Positions 8,078 through 15,702 of a stretch of 64,000 bases of DNA are shown here, piece by piece (positions within the stretch are counted from its first letter, which is position 1; the number at the start of each line of letters is the position of its first letter). Origin of the DNA: DASSUW01 sp036257565. GTDB lineage: Bacteria; Actinomycetota; Thermoleophilia; Solirubrobacterales; Solirubrobacteraceae. The DNA lies in assembly GCA_036257565.1 (NCBI GenBank), contig DATAFH010000035.1, positions 1 to 64,000 on the forward strand, given 5' to 3'. Both the position numbers and the translations under genes were made by a program. The notes under the pieces are model-generated. The model was not told the DNA's origin. It saw only the letters and a program-made list of their open reading frames with translations, and ran no database searches.

Positions 8078-8240
8078 GAGTGGGGCGCGCGCTCGCGCGG
8101 GAAGGGGAGGAAGATGGCCGTCACGGACGTGGAGGCGAGGAGCTCGACGCACAGAGAATCGACCGCTAACGGCGGTCTCTTGAGCTTGGCGGGCTGGGTT
8201 GAGGACCCCAGCTTGCACCACTCAGCCTCAAGTGGAGCGT
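8078..8240 (-). ncRNA. Candidate structured 5' leader of the peptidoglycan hydrolase
   Basis: Between the likely minus-strand -10 region near 8243-8260 and the GTG at 8077 lie about 160 nt without a gene. On the minus strand, CTTGAG and CTCAAG can pair to enclose a GCTGGG/CCCAGC hairpin (8-nt loop), followed immediately by a perfect GACCGC-CGTTA-GCGGTC hairpin. Such leaders upstream of actinobacterial wall hydrolases are often riboswitches, in particular for cyclic di-AMP. I could not find that class's conserved sequences, so this is a structure-only candidate. Confidence 0.35.
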
Positions 8241-8254
8241 GAGATATAGCCATT

Positions 8255-8737
8255 ATGTATCGCGCTGCTTTGCTGGAGGACGGACCCGTCCTCGCTCAAA
8301 CAACGCGCGAGAGCTTCGAAACGTACAAGTCGTTCACGCCCGCCGGCTGGGCTCCTCCGACCGCAGCGTTCGAGCAGGCGCGGATCGCCGAGCGTCTCCC
8401 GCGCCCGGATGCCTGGTGCCTGATGGCTGAGGACGAGGGTGTGCCCGCGGGGCACGTCGCGCTGCTGCGCCACGAGAGCCTTCCGGGGCACGCGTACCTG
8501 TGGATGCTGTTCGTGCGCCGGCCATGGTGGGGAAGGGGGGTGGCGACACGGATGCACGAGCGCTGCCTCGCCGAGGCGGCGGCCCGCGGCTACGTGGGGA
8601 TGCGCCTCGTCACGCCCGCGGACCATGGCCGCGCGCGGGCGTTCTACGAACGCGAGGGCTGGGCGGTCGCCGGGTCGCGGTTCTGGGAGCCGATGCTGGC
8701 GCTCGATCTCGTCGAATACACGCGCTCACTCGGGTGA
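8255..8737 (+). CDS. GNAT-family N-acetyltransferase
   Basis: A 160-residue single-domain acetyltransferase. The acetyl-CoA pyrophosphate loop is VRRPWWGRGVATRM (motif A, R-x-x-G-x-G at about residues 87-100) and motif B is RARAFYEREGW near 128. It starts at ATG 8255, divergently from the peptidoglycan hydrolase, with AT-rich promoter-like sequence between the genes. The acceptor amine cannot be predicted. It is followed after 66 bp by an FUSC-like membrane protein on the same strand, but nothing links the two functionally. Confidence 0.88.
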   Translation: MYRAALLEDGPVLAQTTRESFETYKSFTPAGWAPPTAAFEQARIAERLPRPDAWCLMAEDEGVPAGHVALLRHESLPGHAYLWMLFVRRPWWGRGVATRMHERCLAEAAARGYVGMRLVTPADHGRARAFYEREGWAVAGSRFWEPMLALDLVEYTRSLG

Positions 8738-8803
8738 CACCCTGCGGCGCGCCCCCGCCCTTGGCGGGTGCCCCGACGGCGACGTGCCAGGATCAGACGC
8801 CCG

Positions 8804-9955
8804 ATGCCGCGCCTGCGCCAGAGCGACGCTCGCCCGCTGACGGACCGGGCGGCGCCGCTGATCGAGGACGCGGCGGAGCGCTCGCGGGTGTCCATGCGCA
8901 CGCGGGTCGAGCGGTTGCGGGCCGCGTGGCGATCGATCCTCCAGGCCGGGGTGGCGGCCGGCCTCGCCTGGATCCTGGCGACCGAGGTCTTCGGCCACGA
9001 CCAGCCCTTCTTCGCGCCGGTCTCGGCGATCATTACGCTCGGCCTCACCGTCTCCGAGCGGGGGCGCAGGGCGGCCGAGGTCGCGGTCGGCGTGGCGCTC
9101 GGGATCGCAGTCGGCGACCTGCTCGTGCTCGTCATCGGCGTCGGCGCGGCGCAGCTCGCGCTCGTGGTGATGCTCGCGATGTCGCTGGCGATCTTCCTCG
9201 GCAGCGGCCAGATGCTCGCCACCCAGGCCGCCGTCTCCGCCGCGCTGGTGGCGACGCTGCAGCCGCCGACCGACGGTGTGACCTTCGCCCGCTTCATTGA
9301 TGCGCTGGCCGGCGGCGCGATCGCCCTCACCGTCAACGCGATCCTCCTCCCGGTCGACCCGGTGGCGATCCTGCGCTCCGCCGCGCGGCCGCTGCTCGAC
9401 GAGCTGGCGGGCACGCTCGACGACATCGCCGTCGCGATCCTCGAGCACGATCGCGACCGGGCCGAGCGGGCCTTGCGCCGTGCGCGGGCGATCGACGAGC
9501 TCAGCGGGAACTTCTTCGACGCGGTCGCCGTCAGCCGGGAGACCACCCGCTACGCCCCGCCGCGCCGGCGCTTCCGGCGCACGGTGGAGAATTTCGCCGC
9601 GGCCGCGTCGCAGATCGACCTCGCGGTGCGCAACGTGCGGGTGCTCGCGCGCGGCACGATCCGCGCCGTCCGGCTGTCGGAGAACACGCCGCCCGAGGTG
9701 GCTGACGCCCTCCGCTGCCTCGCGCACGCGGTGCGGGCGTTCGGCGACGCGATCGAGCACCCGGAGCGCGCGTCCCGCGTCCGCGAGCCGGCCCTGCGGG
9801 CGGCGGCGCTCGCCACCCAGGTGCTCGAGGACACGGGCAACATGTCGGTCAGCGTGATCGTCGGCCAGATCCGCTCGACCGCGACCGATCTGCTGGCCGG
9901 AACGGGTCTCGACACCGACCGCGCGGCCGAGGCGGTGCGGGAGGCGCAGGTCTAG
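8804..9955 (+). CDS. FUSC/aromatic-acid-exporter-like membrane protein
   Basis: A 383-residue protein. The first about 35 residues are cytoplasmic and basic, followed by four or more hydrophobic segments: SILQAGVAAGLAWILA, PFFAPVSAIITLGLTV, VAVGVALGIAVGDLLVLVIG and LALVVMLAMSLAIFLG, with ALAGGAIALTVNAILL after them. The FFAPVSAIITLG stretch and the long helical cytoplasmic half after residue about 185 fit the FUSC family, which includes fusaric-acid and p-hydroxybenzoate exporters. ATG 8804 is preferred to the upstream GTG at 8768 because it keeps a normal-length N-terminus. Its stop TAG shares the palindrome CTAG with the stop of the convergent glycosylase gene. Substrate unknown. Confidence 0.82.
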   Translation: MPRLRQSDARPLTDRAAPLIEDAAERSRVSMRTRVERLRAAWRSILQAGVAAGLAWILATEVFGHDQPFFAPVSAIITLGLTVSERGRRAAEVAVGVALGIAVGDLLVLVIGVGAAQLALVVMLAMSLAIFLGSGQMLATQAAVSAALVATLQPPTDGVTFARFIDALAGGAIALTVNAILLPVDPVAILRSAARPLLDELAGTLDDIAVAILEHDRDRAERALRRARAIDELSGNFFDAVAVSRETTRYAPPRRRFRRTVENFAAAASQIDLAVRNVRVLARGTIRAVRLSENTPPEVADALRCLAHAVRAFGDAIEHPERASRVREPALRAAALATQVLEDTGNMSVSVIVGQIRSTATDLLAGTGLDTDRAAEAVREAQV

Positions 9956-10698
9956 CTCTGGCAGACCGGGCACCAGAAGGTGGTCCGGCCGCCGATCGTG
10001 GCGCGCTCGAGCGGGGTGCCGCAGCGCGGGCAGGCGCCGTCCCGCTCGCGGTGGGGGATCAGGTGCCCGGTGTGGGCACCACCGTTGCGGATCGCGTCGC
10101 GCAGGGCCGCGCGCATGGCGCGGCGCAGGTGGTCGACCTCGTCGGTCGACAGCTCGCCGGCCGGACGGCGCGGGCTCAGCCGCGCGCGCCAGAGGATTTC
10201 GTCGGCCAGCAGGTTGCCGACGCCGGAGACGACGTTTTGGTCGAGCAGCCGGGCCTTCGCCGGCGCGGTGCCGCGCGCGAAGCGCGCGCGGAACGCCTCG
10301 CGGCCGACGTCCGCCGCATCGGGCCCCACGTGCGAGAAGTCCGGCTGCAGCAGCGCACGGCCCAGGCGCCGCTTGTCGCGCAGCGCCATCCGGCTGCCGT
10401 CCGCGAACTCGAGAACGAAGCGGTCCCAGTTTCGCGGGGCGGGCAGCTCGTCGACGGTGATCCGCCCGGCCATCCCGAGATGCAGGCCGAGCTCCGGCCC
10501 GCCGTCGGTCTCCGCCCACAGGAACTTGCCGCGCCGATGGGTGTCGGTCAGCCGGTGGCCGACGAGTGCCGCGGCGATCTCGCCCGGCGCGTGTGGGCGG
10601 CAGACGTACGTGTCGCGGTCGTCGACCGCGACGATCTCGCGCCCCACGACGCGCTCCAGCTGCTGCCGCGCGCGTTCCGCCTCAGGAAGCTCTGGCAT
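9952..10698 (-). CDS. Formamidopyrimidine-DNA glycosylase family (Fpg/Nei)
   Basis: A 248-residue DNA repair enzyme. It begins MPELPEAER, giving the catalytic N-terminal proline (Pro2) and glutamate (Glu3) after Met removal; the beta-hairpin lysine is in RRGKFLW, and the helix-two-turn-helix is in LLDQNVVSGVGNLLADEILW. A C-terminal zinc finger CPRCGTPLERATIGGRTTFWCPVC-type (C-x2-C, 16 residues, C-x2-C) ends the protein. The reaction is removal of oxidised bases and cleavage of the abasic site. Whether it prefers 8-oxoguanine (Fpg) or oxidised pyrimidines (Nei) cannot be decided by eye. Eighteen bases separate it from the upstream ROK gene on the same strand. Confidence 0.92.
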   Translation of the reverse strand: MPELPEAERARQQLERVVGREIVAVDDRDTYVCRPHAPGEIAAALVGHRLTDTHRRGKFLWAETDGGPELGLHLGMAGRITVDELPAPRNWDRFVLEFADGSRMALRDKRRLGRALLQPDFSHVGPDAADVGREAFRARFARGTAPAKARLLDQNVVSGVGNLLADEILWRARLSPRRPAGELSTDEVDHLRRAMRAALRDAIRNGGAHTGHLIPHRERDGACPRCGTPLERATIGGRTTFWCPVCQS

Positions 10699-10716
10699 AC
10701 CCCTCCAGGGTACAAG

Positions 10717-11928
10717 TCAGGAGGCCTGCGCGATCGCCTGGTCGACCGCGTCCGGCGCGAGGACCGCCTCGATGACCATCACGGCGGCGCCGATCACCCC
10801 GGCGTGGTCGTCGAGCGTCGAACGGGCGATCCGGATCGAGCGCGTGGCGAGGGCGGTGGAGCGGCGGTACACGACCTCGCGCACCCCGGCGAGCAGGTGC
10901 TCGTCGGCGTCGGCGATGTCACCCCCGACGACGATCACGCTGGGGTTGAAGAAGTTGACGGCGCTGGCGAGGACGCCGCCCAGCTCGCGGCCGGCCTGGC
11001 GGACGAGGCGCATCGCCTCGGGCCGGCCCTCGCGGACGTAGCGGACGACGTCGCGGCTGTTCTCGGCCGGGATTCCCATCGCGTCCAGTTGGGCGGCCAT
11101 CGCGCCGCCGCCGGCGACCGCCTCAAGACAGCCGACGTTCCCGCAGCGGCAGATCACGTCGTCGTGATCGGGGACGTGGATGTGCCCGATGTCGCCGGCC
11201 GCGCCCTGCGCCCCGCGGTGGATCTGCCCGTCGGTGATGACGCCGCAGCCGATCCCGGTGCCGACCTTGACGAACAGCAGGTGCTGGTTGTCGCGCCAGC
11301 GCGCCCAGTGCTCGCCGAGGGCCATGAGGTTGACGTCGTTGTCGACCAGCACGGGAGCACTGTAGATCTGGCCCAGGTGCCCGGCGACCGGGTAGCCGTC
11401 CCAACCGGGCATGATCGGCGGCGCGACGGGGGTGCCGGTCACGAACTCCACCGGGCCGGGCACGCCGACGCCCACGCCTCGCACGGCCTCGCGGTCGGAT
11501 CCGGACTCGTCGAGCAGCTGCCCGAAGGTGCGCTCGAGCCAGTCGAGGACGGCCTTCGGGCCGTCGGCGATCGGGATGTCCGCGCGGGCCTCGACCAGCA
11601 CGTCGCCCGCCAGGTCGGTGATCGCGATGCGCGAGTGGGTGGCGCCGAGGTCGGCGGCGAGCACGACGCCCGCGCCGCGGTTGAACGCGTACGTCTTCGG
11701 CGGCCGGCCGCCGGTCGAGGCGCTCGAGCCGGCGGGGACGACGAGGCGCTGGGCAAGCAGGGCGTCCATCCGCTGCGCGACGGTGGACCGAGCGAGGCCC
11801 GTCAGCGCCACGAGCTCGGCGCGCGTGGTCGCCCGGCCGTCGCGGATCAGGTGCAGCATGGCGCCGACGCCGGTGCCCGCGGACGGCTGCGGGTCGCGGG
11901 TCGTCTGCAACGCGTCAGCCATCGGCAT
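10717..11928 (-). CDS. ROK-family transcriptional regulator
   Basis: A 403-residue protein. An N-terminal winged helix (about 15-75: TTRAELVALTGLARSTVAQRM) precedes a ROK sugar-kinase fold. The phosphate-binding LAADLGATHSRIAI and the ROK signature (VGTGIGCGVITDGQIHRGA, then a CRCGNVGCLE zinc site) are present, as is DNDVNLMALGE with the catalytic-type Asp. This architecture (NagC/XylR-like) represses sugar-use genes and responds to a sugar or sugar phosphate. No sugar operon is adjacent, so the target is unknown; its own upstream region contains striking palindromes at 12098-12212. It starts at ATG 11928 or ATG 11922. Confidence 0.9.
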   Translation of the reverse strand: MPMADALQTTRDPQPSAGTGVGAMLHLIRDGRATTRAELVALTGLARSTVAQRMDALLAQRLVVPAGSSASTGGRPPKTYAFNRGAGVVLAADLGATHSRIAITDLAGDVLVEARADIPIADGPKAVLDWLERTFGQLLDESGSDREAVRGVGVGVPGPVEFVTGTPVAPPIMPGWDGYPVAGHLGQIYSAPVLVDNDVNLMALGEHWARWRDNQHLLFVKVGTGIGCGVITDGQIHRGAQGAAGDIGHIHVPDHDDVICRCGNVGCLEAVAGGGAMAAQLDAMGIPAENSRDVVRYVREGRPEAMRLVRQAGRELGGVLASAVNFFNPSVIVVGGDIADADEHLLAGVREVVYRRSTALATRSIRIARSTLDDHAGVIGAAVMVIEAVLAPDAVDQAIAQAS

Positions 11929-12097
11929 TCAGGATGGCACAACCCGTTGGAGTGTTCTGGGTTAACGGTTGACCTTTTGCTACGCGGTCGACCGAAGGTG
12001 GAATACACGTGTCGGTGCGCTCGAGGGGGTGTGTGGCGGGCCGGGCGAACGTCAACGGCGGCTGGGTAGGGAGGGCGAGGGATCCGCGCGCGGCGAG

Positions 12098-12212
12098 GGT
12101 GCATTTCGCACACCTCGCGTCGCTCTCGCGAGCGACGTGGACGGTCGGCTCCTATAGCGTGCATTTCGTCGACCTCGCGAGGTTCCGGCGCGCGACGTCG
12201 ACGATATGCACC
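12098..12212. repeat. Two degenerate 60-bp units with nested palindromes
   Basis: GTGCATTTCG begins at 12099 and again at 12159; the units share further blocks (ACCTCGCG and GCGACGT-GACG). The second unit is closed by an inverted copy: the 15-nt arm at 12159-12173 (GTGCATTTCGTCGAC) pairs with 12197-12211 with one mismatch, and CCTCGCGAGG at 12173-12182 is palindromic in its loop. In the first unit CGTCGCT/AGCGACG (12118-12124 and 12131-12137) forms a perfect stem. The block lies in the 311-bp gap between the ROK gene and the downstream CoA-lyase gene end. It may be a ROK operator cluster, a cruciform or a terminator of the convergently read lyase gene. Confidence 0.6.
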
Positions 12213-12239
12213 CTCACCGCGGCGGGCTCCCTGCCTCCC

Positions 12240-13187
12240 TCACCCTCCCGCCGTTGACGTTCGAGAATCGCCCCGGTGCGCATATCCCGCGGCCCGCCCA
12301 GCCTCGACCAACCGCTCGGCCATCTTCCGATTGGCCTCGTCGATCATCTCGCCGTCGAACATCGCCGCCCCCCGGCCCTCCTCGTCCGTCGACCGCCGGT
12401 AGGCCTCGAGCAGCGCCTTCGCGCGCTCCCACTCCTCGCGCGACGGGGTGAAGACGTCGTTTACCACGGGGATCTGCCGGGGGTGGATCGTCCACTTGCC
12501 GTCCAGCCCGAGGGCGCGCGCCAAGCGGGCGCGGTCTCGCAGCCCGTCCTCGTCGTCGATCGCGGCGTACGGCCCGTCGATCGCCTGGATCCCCGCCGCG
12601 CGGGCGGCGACGACGAGGCGCGAGTAGACGTAGTTGAGGTGGTCGCCCGGATACCCCGCGGGGGTGCCGCCGATGGTCGTGATCGGGATCCCGACCGCCG
12701 CGCTGTAGTCGCCCGGCCCGAAGATCAGCGTCTCCATGCGCGGTGAGGCGGCGGCGATCGCCTCGCAGGCGAGCAGGCCGGTGGCGTCCTCGATCTGGGC
12801 CTCGATGCCGATCGCCCCCGCCGGCAGGCCGCGCGCCCGCTCGATGCCCGTGAGCAGCTTGTCGGTCATCTCGACGTCGCCAGGCGTGCGGACCTTGGGG
12901 AGCATGATCGCGTCGAGCTGGTCGCCCGCCTGCTCGACCACGTCGATCAGGTCGCGGTAGAAGTGCGGCGTGTCCGTGCCGTTCACGCGTACCACGGCGG
13001 TCGTGCGGCCGAAGTCCTGCTCGCGCAGCGCCGCGATCACGAGCTCCCGCGCGCGGGCCTTCTCGCTCTCCGCGACCGCGTCCTCGAGGTCGAGGAACAC
13101 CTCGTCCGCGTCGAGCGACGCGGCCTTGGCGAGGAACCGCTCGCTCGAGCCGGGCACGGCGTGGCAGGAGCGGCGCGAGCGGGGCAT
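12240..13187 (-). CDS. HpcH/HpaI-fold CoA lyase (Mcl1-like malyl/methylmalyl-CoA lyase or thioesterase)
   Basis: A 315-residue TIM-barrel lyase of the CitE/Mcl group. It reads AVPGSSERFLAKAASLDADEVFLDLEDAVA near the start, with the Mg-binding glutamate in the LDLEDAV strand and the substrate arginine in VVRVNG; IEAQIEDATGL and GPGDYSAAVGIP follow. The C-terminus holds KWTIHPRQIPVVNDVF. The order matches proteobacterial malyl-CoA/beta-methylmalyl-CoA lyases. ATG 13187 is supported by TAGGGT 10 nt upstream. A second, more divergent lyase and a MaoC hydratase follow within 2 kb. Likely role: cleavage of methylmalyl-CoA to glyoxylate and propionyl-CoA, or hydrolysis of malyl-CoA as in the second Mcl of some bacteria. 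Confidence 0.8.
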   Translation of the reverse strand: MPRSRRSCHAVPGSSERFLAKAASLDADEVFLDLEDAVAESEKARARELVIAALREQDFGRTTAVVRVNGTDTPHFYRDLIDVVEQAGDQLDAIMLPKVRTPGDVEMTDKLLTGIERARGLPAGAIGIEAQIEDATGLLACEAIAAASPRMETLIFGPGDYSAAVGIPITTIGGTPAGYPGDHLNYVYSRLVVAARAAGIQAIDGPYAAIDDEDGLRDRARLARALGLDGKWTIHPRQIPVVNDVFTPSREEWERAKALLEAYRRSTDEEGRGAAMFDGEMIDEANRKMAERLVEAGRAAGYAHRGDSRTSTAGG

Positions 13188-13197
13188 GGCCGCCCGC

Positions 13198-13211
13198 ACC
13201 CTAGCTACCCT
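13198..13211. promoter_or_regulatory. Mirror-image divergent -10 elements
   Basis: On the minus strand TAGGGT (13203 to 13198) lies 10 nt before ATG 13187; on the plus strand TACCCT (13206-13211) lies 10 nt before GTG 13222. The two hexamers abut around a GC, giving a near-symmetric promoter for both genes. The equal spacings support both start choices. Confidence 0.5.
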
Positions 13212-13221
13212 CGTCGGCGCC

Positions 13222-13884
13222 GTGCGCTCGTTCTTCCTCGCCGCCCTGCTGCTCCTCGCCGCCGCGCCCGCCGCGCACGCGCAGGTCAAGCCGACCGTCG
13301 GCATCGAGATCGAGCGCGAGGAACAGGAGTTCGGCAAGCGGACGGAGGTGACGGGGACGGTCGAGCTCGCCGGGGCGCCCGTGCCCGGGCAGGCGGTGGA
13401 GCTCCTCGCCCGCGAGCATCCCTATGACGGCGAGTACCGGGTCGTCGCCAAGAACGTCACGGACGCCGAGGGCGCGTACCGGTTCACGCCCCGGCTCGAC
13501 CGCAACAGCGACCTGCGGGTCCGCGCGGGTGACGCCCGGTCCGAGCGGCTTCGGGCGTTCATCTATCCCGCCTTCACGCTCGCGTTCCGGATCCGCAGCC
13601 CGCAGAAGATAGTCGTGATCGCGCGCTACCGCGTGCCGCGCTTCGTCGGCCTCTCCCGGCGCACGCTGTTCTACGTCGCCAAGCGCGGCAAGGAGCGCGC
13701 GCCGATCGTCGCGCGTGCCGAGACGATCCGCCGCCGCTCCGGTCACTACCGGGCGAGCGCCGTGGTCGAGATTCCCGCGCGCTGGAACGGCCGCTTCCGG
13801 TACGCCGGCTGCCTGCCGTACTCGCCCGGGTCCGGGCTGGGCGATCCGCGAGCGGCCTGCCCGAAGCGCTTCAGGTTCGACTGA
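13222..13884 (+). CDS. Secreted protein of unknown function with an Ig-like region
   Basis: A 220-residue exported protein. GTG 13222 gives a clean signal peptide, VRSFFLAALLLLAAAPAAHA, cleaved before Gln; an ATG at 13186 in the same frame would add 12 residues. The mature part starts KPTVGIEIEREEQEFGKRTEVTGTVELAG and contains a beta-sandwich-like section with DAEGAYRFTPRLDRNSDLRV, resembling carboxypeptidase-regulatory/Ig-like repeats that coat cell surfaces. Two cysteines near the C-terminus (GCLPY and RAACPKRF) could form a disulfide. It ends in a 14-bp overlap with the convergent lyase gene. No enzymatic motif is visible. Confidence 0.72.
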   Translation: MRSFFLAALLLLAAAPAAHAQVKPTVGIEIEREEQEFGKRTEVTGTVELAGAPVPGQAVELLAREHPYDGEYRVVAKNVTDAEGAYRFTPRLDRNSDLRVRAGDARSERLRAFIYPAFTLAFRIRSPQKIVVIARYRVPRFVGLSRRTLFYVAKRGKERAPIVARAETIRRRSGHYRASAVVEIPARWNGRFRYAGCLPYSPGSGLGDPRAACPKRFRFD

Positions 13885-14920
13885 AGCCGTAGAGCTCCGC
13901 CAGCTCCGGATCCTTGCGGGCCAGCATCTCGGCGAGGTCGACCATCACGCGGCACTGCTTCCACGTGGCGTCGTCCTGCATCTTGCCGTCGATCATGTGG
14001 ACGCCGCGGCCGTCCGGGATCGCCTCGATCACCTTGCGGGCGAAGGCGACCTCGTCGGCATCGGGGGAGAAGACCTTGCGCGCGATGTCGATCTGCACGG
14101 GGTGCAGTGACCACGCTCCCACGCAGCCCATGAGGTAGGCGGCGCGGAACTGGGCCTCGCAGCCGTCGACGTCGCGGATGTCGCCAAACGGGCCGTAGAA
14201 CGGGAGGATTCCGGCTCCCGCGCAGGCGTCGACCATGCGCGCGAGTGTGTAGTGCCAGAGGTCCTGCTGCGCCGCTTCGCGCGGCGCGTCGCCGCCCGGG
14301 TCGCTGAGCACGCGGTAGCCGGGATGGCCGCCGCCGACGCGCGTGGTCTTCATCCGCCGGGACGCCGCGAGATCGGCCGGCCCCAGGCTCATCCCCTGCA
14401 TCCGGGGCGACGCGGTCGCGATCGCCTCGACGTTCGCGACGCCCAGCGCGGTCTCGAGGATCGCGTGCACGAGGATCGGCCGCTCGTGGCCGGCCCGCGC
14501 CTCGAGCTGCGCCAGTATGCGGTCCACGTAGTGGATGTCCCAGGGACCCTCGACCTTGGGGACCATCACGACGTCGAGCCGGTCGCCGATCTCGGCGACG
14601 AGCTGAGTGAAGTCGTCGAGCACCCAGGGCGACTCGAGGCTGTTCACGCGCGCCCACAGCGCCGTCGGCCCGAGCTCGATTTCCCGCCCCACGCGGATCA
14701 GCCCCTCGCGCGCGGCCTCCTTACGGTCGACAGGGATCGCGTCCTCGAGGTTGCCGAGCAGGATGTCGGTTTTCGCGGCGATGTCGGCCGCCTTGGCGAC
14801 CATCTTCTCGTTCGAGAAGTCGAGGAAGTGAATCATCCGCGAGGGCGCGGCAGGGATCTCGCGCAGCGGCTCGGGGGCGCCGATGGCAAGGGGCTCGAGG
14901 AAGGAACGGGGGTTGCGCAT
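13871..14920 (-). CDS. mcl: Malyl-CoA/beta-methylmalyl-CoA lyase (Chloroflexus-type Mcl)
   Basis: A 349-residue HpcH/HpaI-fold lyase. Residues 9-20 read PLAIGAPEPLRE, followed by LLGNLEDAIPVDRKEAAREG, LWARVNSLESPWVLDD, VMVPKVEGPWDIHYVD, MSLGPADLAASR and TTRVGGGHPGY, with YGPFGDI and GAWSLHPVQI toward the end and a MIDGKMQDDATWK tail. This order closely resembles the trifunctional malyl-CoA lyase of Chloroflexus, which splits (S)-malyl-CoA, beta-methylmalyl-CoA and citramalyl-CoA. In the ethylmalonyl-CoA pathway it would release glyoxylate plus propionyl-CoA. ATG 14920 is preferred to upstream codons because TACGAT lies 9 nt before it. It is divergent from the MaoC gene, from which a common promoter region would serve both. 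Confidence 0.85.
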   Translation of the reverse strand: MRNPRSFLEPLAIGAPEPLREIPAAPSRMIHFLDFSNEKMVAKAADIAAKTDILLGNLEDAIPVDRKEAAREGLIRVGREIELGPTALWARVNSLESPWVLDDFTQLVAEIGDRLDVVMVPKVEGPWDIHYVDRILAQLEARAGHERPILVHAILETALGVANVEAIATASPRMQGMSLGPADLAASRRMKTTRVGGGHPGYRVLSDPGGDAPREAAQQDLWHYTLARMVDACAGAGILPFYGPFGDIRDVDGCEAQFRAAYLMGCVGAWSLHPVQIDIARKVFSPDADEVAFARKVIEAIPDGRGVHMIDGKMQDDATWKQCRVMVDLAEMLARKDPELAELYGFSRT

Positions 14921-14929
14921 GGGCGGAGG

Positions 14930-14939
14930 ATCGTAGAGT
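14930..14939. promoter_or_regulatory. Overlapping divergent -10 elements of mcl and the MaoC gene
   Basis: TACGAT on the minus strand (14935 to 14930) and TAGAGT on the plus strand (14934-14939) share the central TA. Each lies exactly 9 nt before its start codon (ATG 14920 and ATG 14949). This makes one compact bidirectional promoter for the lyase and hydratase. Confidence 0.55.
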
Positions 14940-14948
14940 CCCCGGGCA

Positions 14949-15461
14949 ATGAGCACCCCCATCGAGACCGATCAGGCGACCCGCGAGGCGTCGGGCGCAC
15001 ACCCGTACGGCCGGTACTTCGAGGAGTTCGAGGTGGGCGCCGTCTACAAGCACTGGCCGGCGAAGACCGTGACCGAGGCGGACGATCACCTGTTCTGCCT
15101 CATCACGATGAACCATCACCCGCTGCACATCAACGACGTCTACGCCGCCGGCTCCCAGCAGGGCCGCAACGTGGTGGTGGGGCCGTACGTGTACTCGCTG
15201 GCGCTCGGGATGAGCGTCTCCGACATCTCGGGCAAGGCGATCGCGAACCTCGCCACCGAGTCGCTGAGCCATCCGGCGCCGGTCTTCCACGGCGACACGC
15301 TGTTCGCGGAAACGGAGGTGCTCGAGATCCGCGAGGCCCGCTCGAAGCCCGACCGCGGGACCGTCAAGGTCCATACGCGGGTGCTCAACCAGGACGGCGT
15401 GCTGGTGGCGGAGTTCAAGCGCCTCGTGCTCGTACCCAAGCGCGACGCCGGGCGGGCCTGA
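14949..15461 (+). CDS. MaoC-family hydratase, candidate mesaconyl-CoA hydratase
   Basis: A 170-residue single hot-dog-fold hydratase. After a short N-terminal tail it reads RYFEEFEVGAVYKHWPAKTVTEADDHLFC and then the catalytic segment MNHHPLHINDVYAAGSQQG with the hydratase-2 Asp/His pair (NHHPLHIND), then VVVGPYVYSLALGMS and a final strand VAEFKRLVLVPKR. Proteins of this length and pattern accompany mcl, ccr and ecm in the actinobacterial ethylmalonyl-CoA cluster, where they hydrate mesaconyl-CoA to beta-methylmalyl-CoA. Here it is divergent from mcl with a shared promoter. Specificity is inferred from context; other MaoC enzymes act on enoyl-CoA in fatty-acid or polyester metabolism. Confidence 0.82.
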   Translation: MSTPIETDQATREASGAHPYGRYFEEFEVGAVYKHWPAKTVTEADDHLFCLITMNHHPLHINDVYAAGSQQGRNVVVGPYVYSLALGMSVSDISGKAIANLATESLSHPAPVFHGDTLFAETEVLEIREARSKPDRGTVKVHTRVLNQDGVLVAEFKRLVLVPKRDAGRA

Positions 15462-15648
15462 CGCGCCGCAGGGAGGCGAGGACGCGCGCCATCCGGTGGC
15501 GGACGGTGAGGCCGGCGATCACGACCGCAGCGAGGATGAGCTCCAGGATCAGCGGCGTGGCGCTGGGCCCGGCGGCCGCGGTGCTCGACGCGGCGGCGGG
15601 CGCGGCGAGGATGAGCGAGAGGGGGAGGGCGGGGAGCAGGTAGCGCAT
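15415..15648 (-). CDS. Small membrane protein (signal peptide plus one TM helix)
   Basis: A 77-residue frame starting at ATG 15648. Residues 1-20 form a signal peptide, MRYLLPALPLSLILAAPAAA, followed by a Ser/Ala stretch, one transmembrane helix (LILELILAAVVIAGLTV) and a very basic tail (RHRMARVLASLRRVRPARRR). The layout of cleavable signal, short linker, one membrane helix and basic cytoplasmic tail is sensible for a real small membrane protein. Against it, its 3' end overlaps the MaoC gene by 47 bp, and the frame is embedded in repeat-rich sequence. No family is recognised. Confidence 0.45.
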   Translation of the reverse strand: MRYLLPALPLSLILAAPAAASSTAAAGPSATPLILELILAAVVIAGLTVRHRMARVLASLRRVRPARRRAWVRARGA

Positions 15649-15702
15649 GCCGCGCACTCTCCCGCGCGCGGCTTGGCGAATCCTTGGCACGACCTTGGCG
15701 CC

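Noticed and set aside
8078..8240. Naming the leader a cyclic di-AMP riboswitch
   Set aside because: The conserved sequences of that class could not be found by eye; kept only as an unclassified structured leader.
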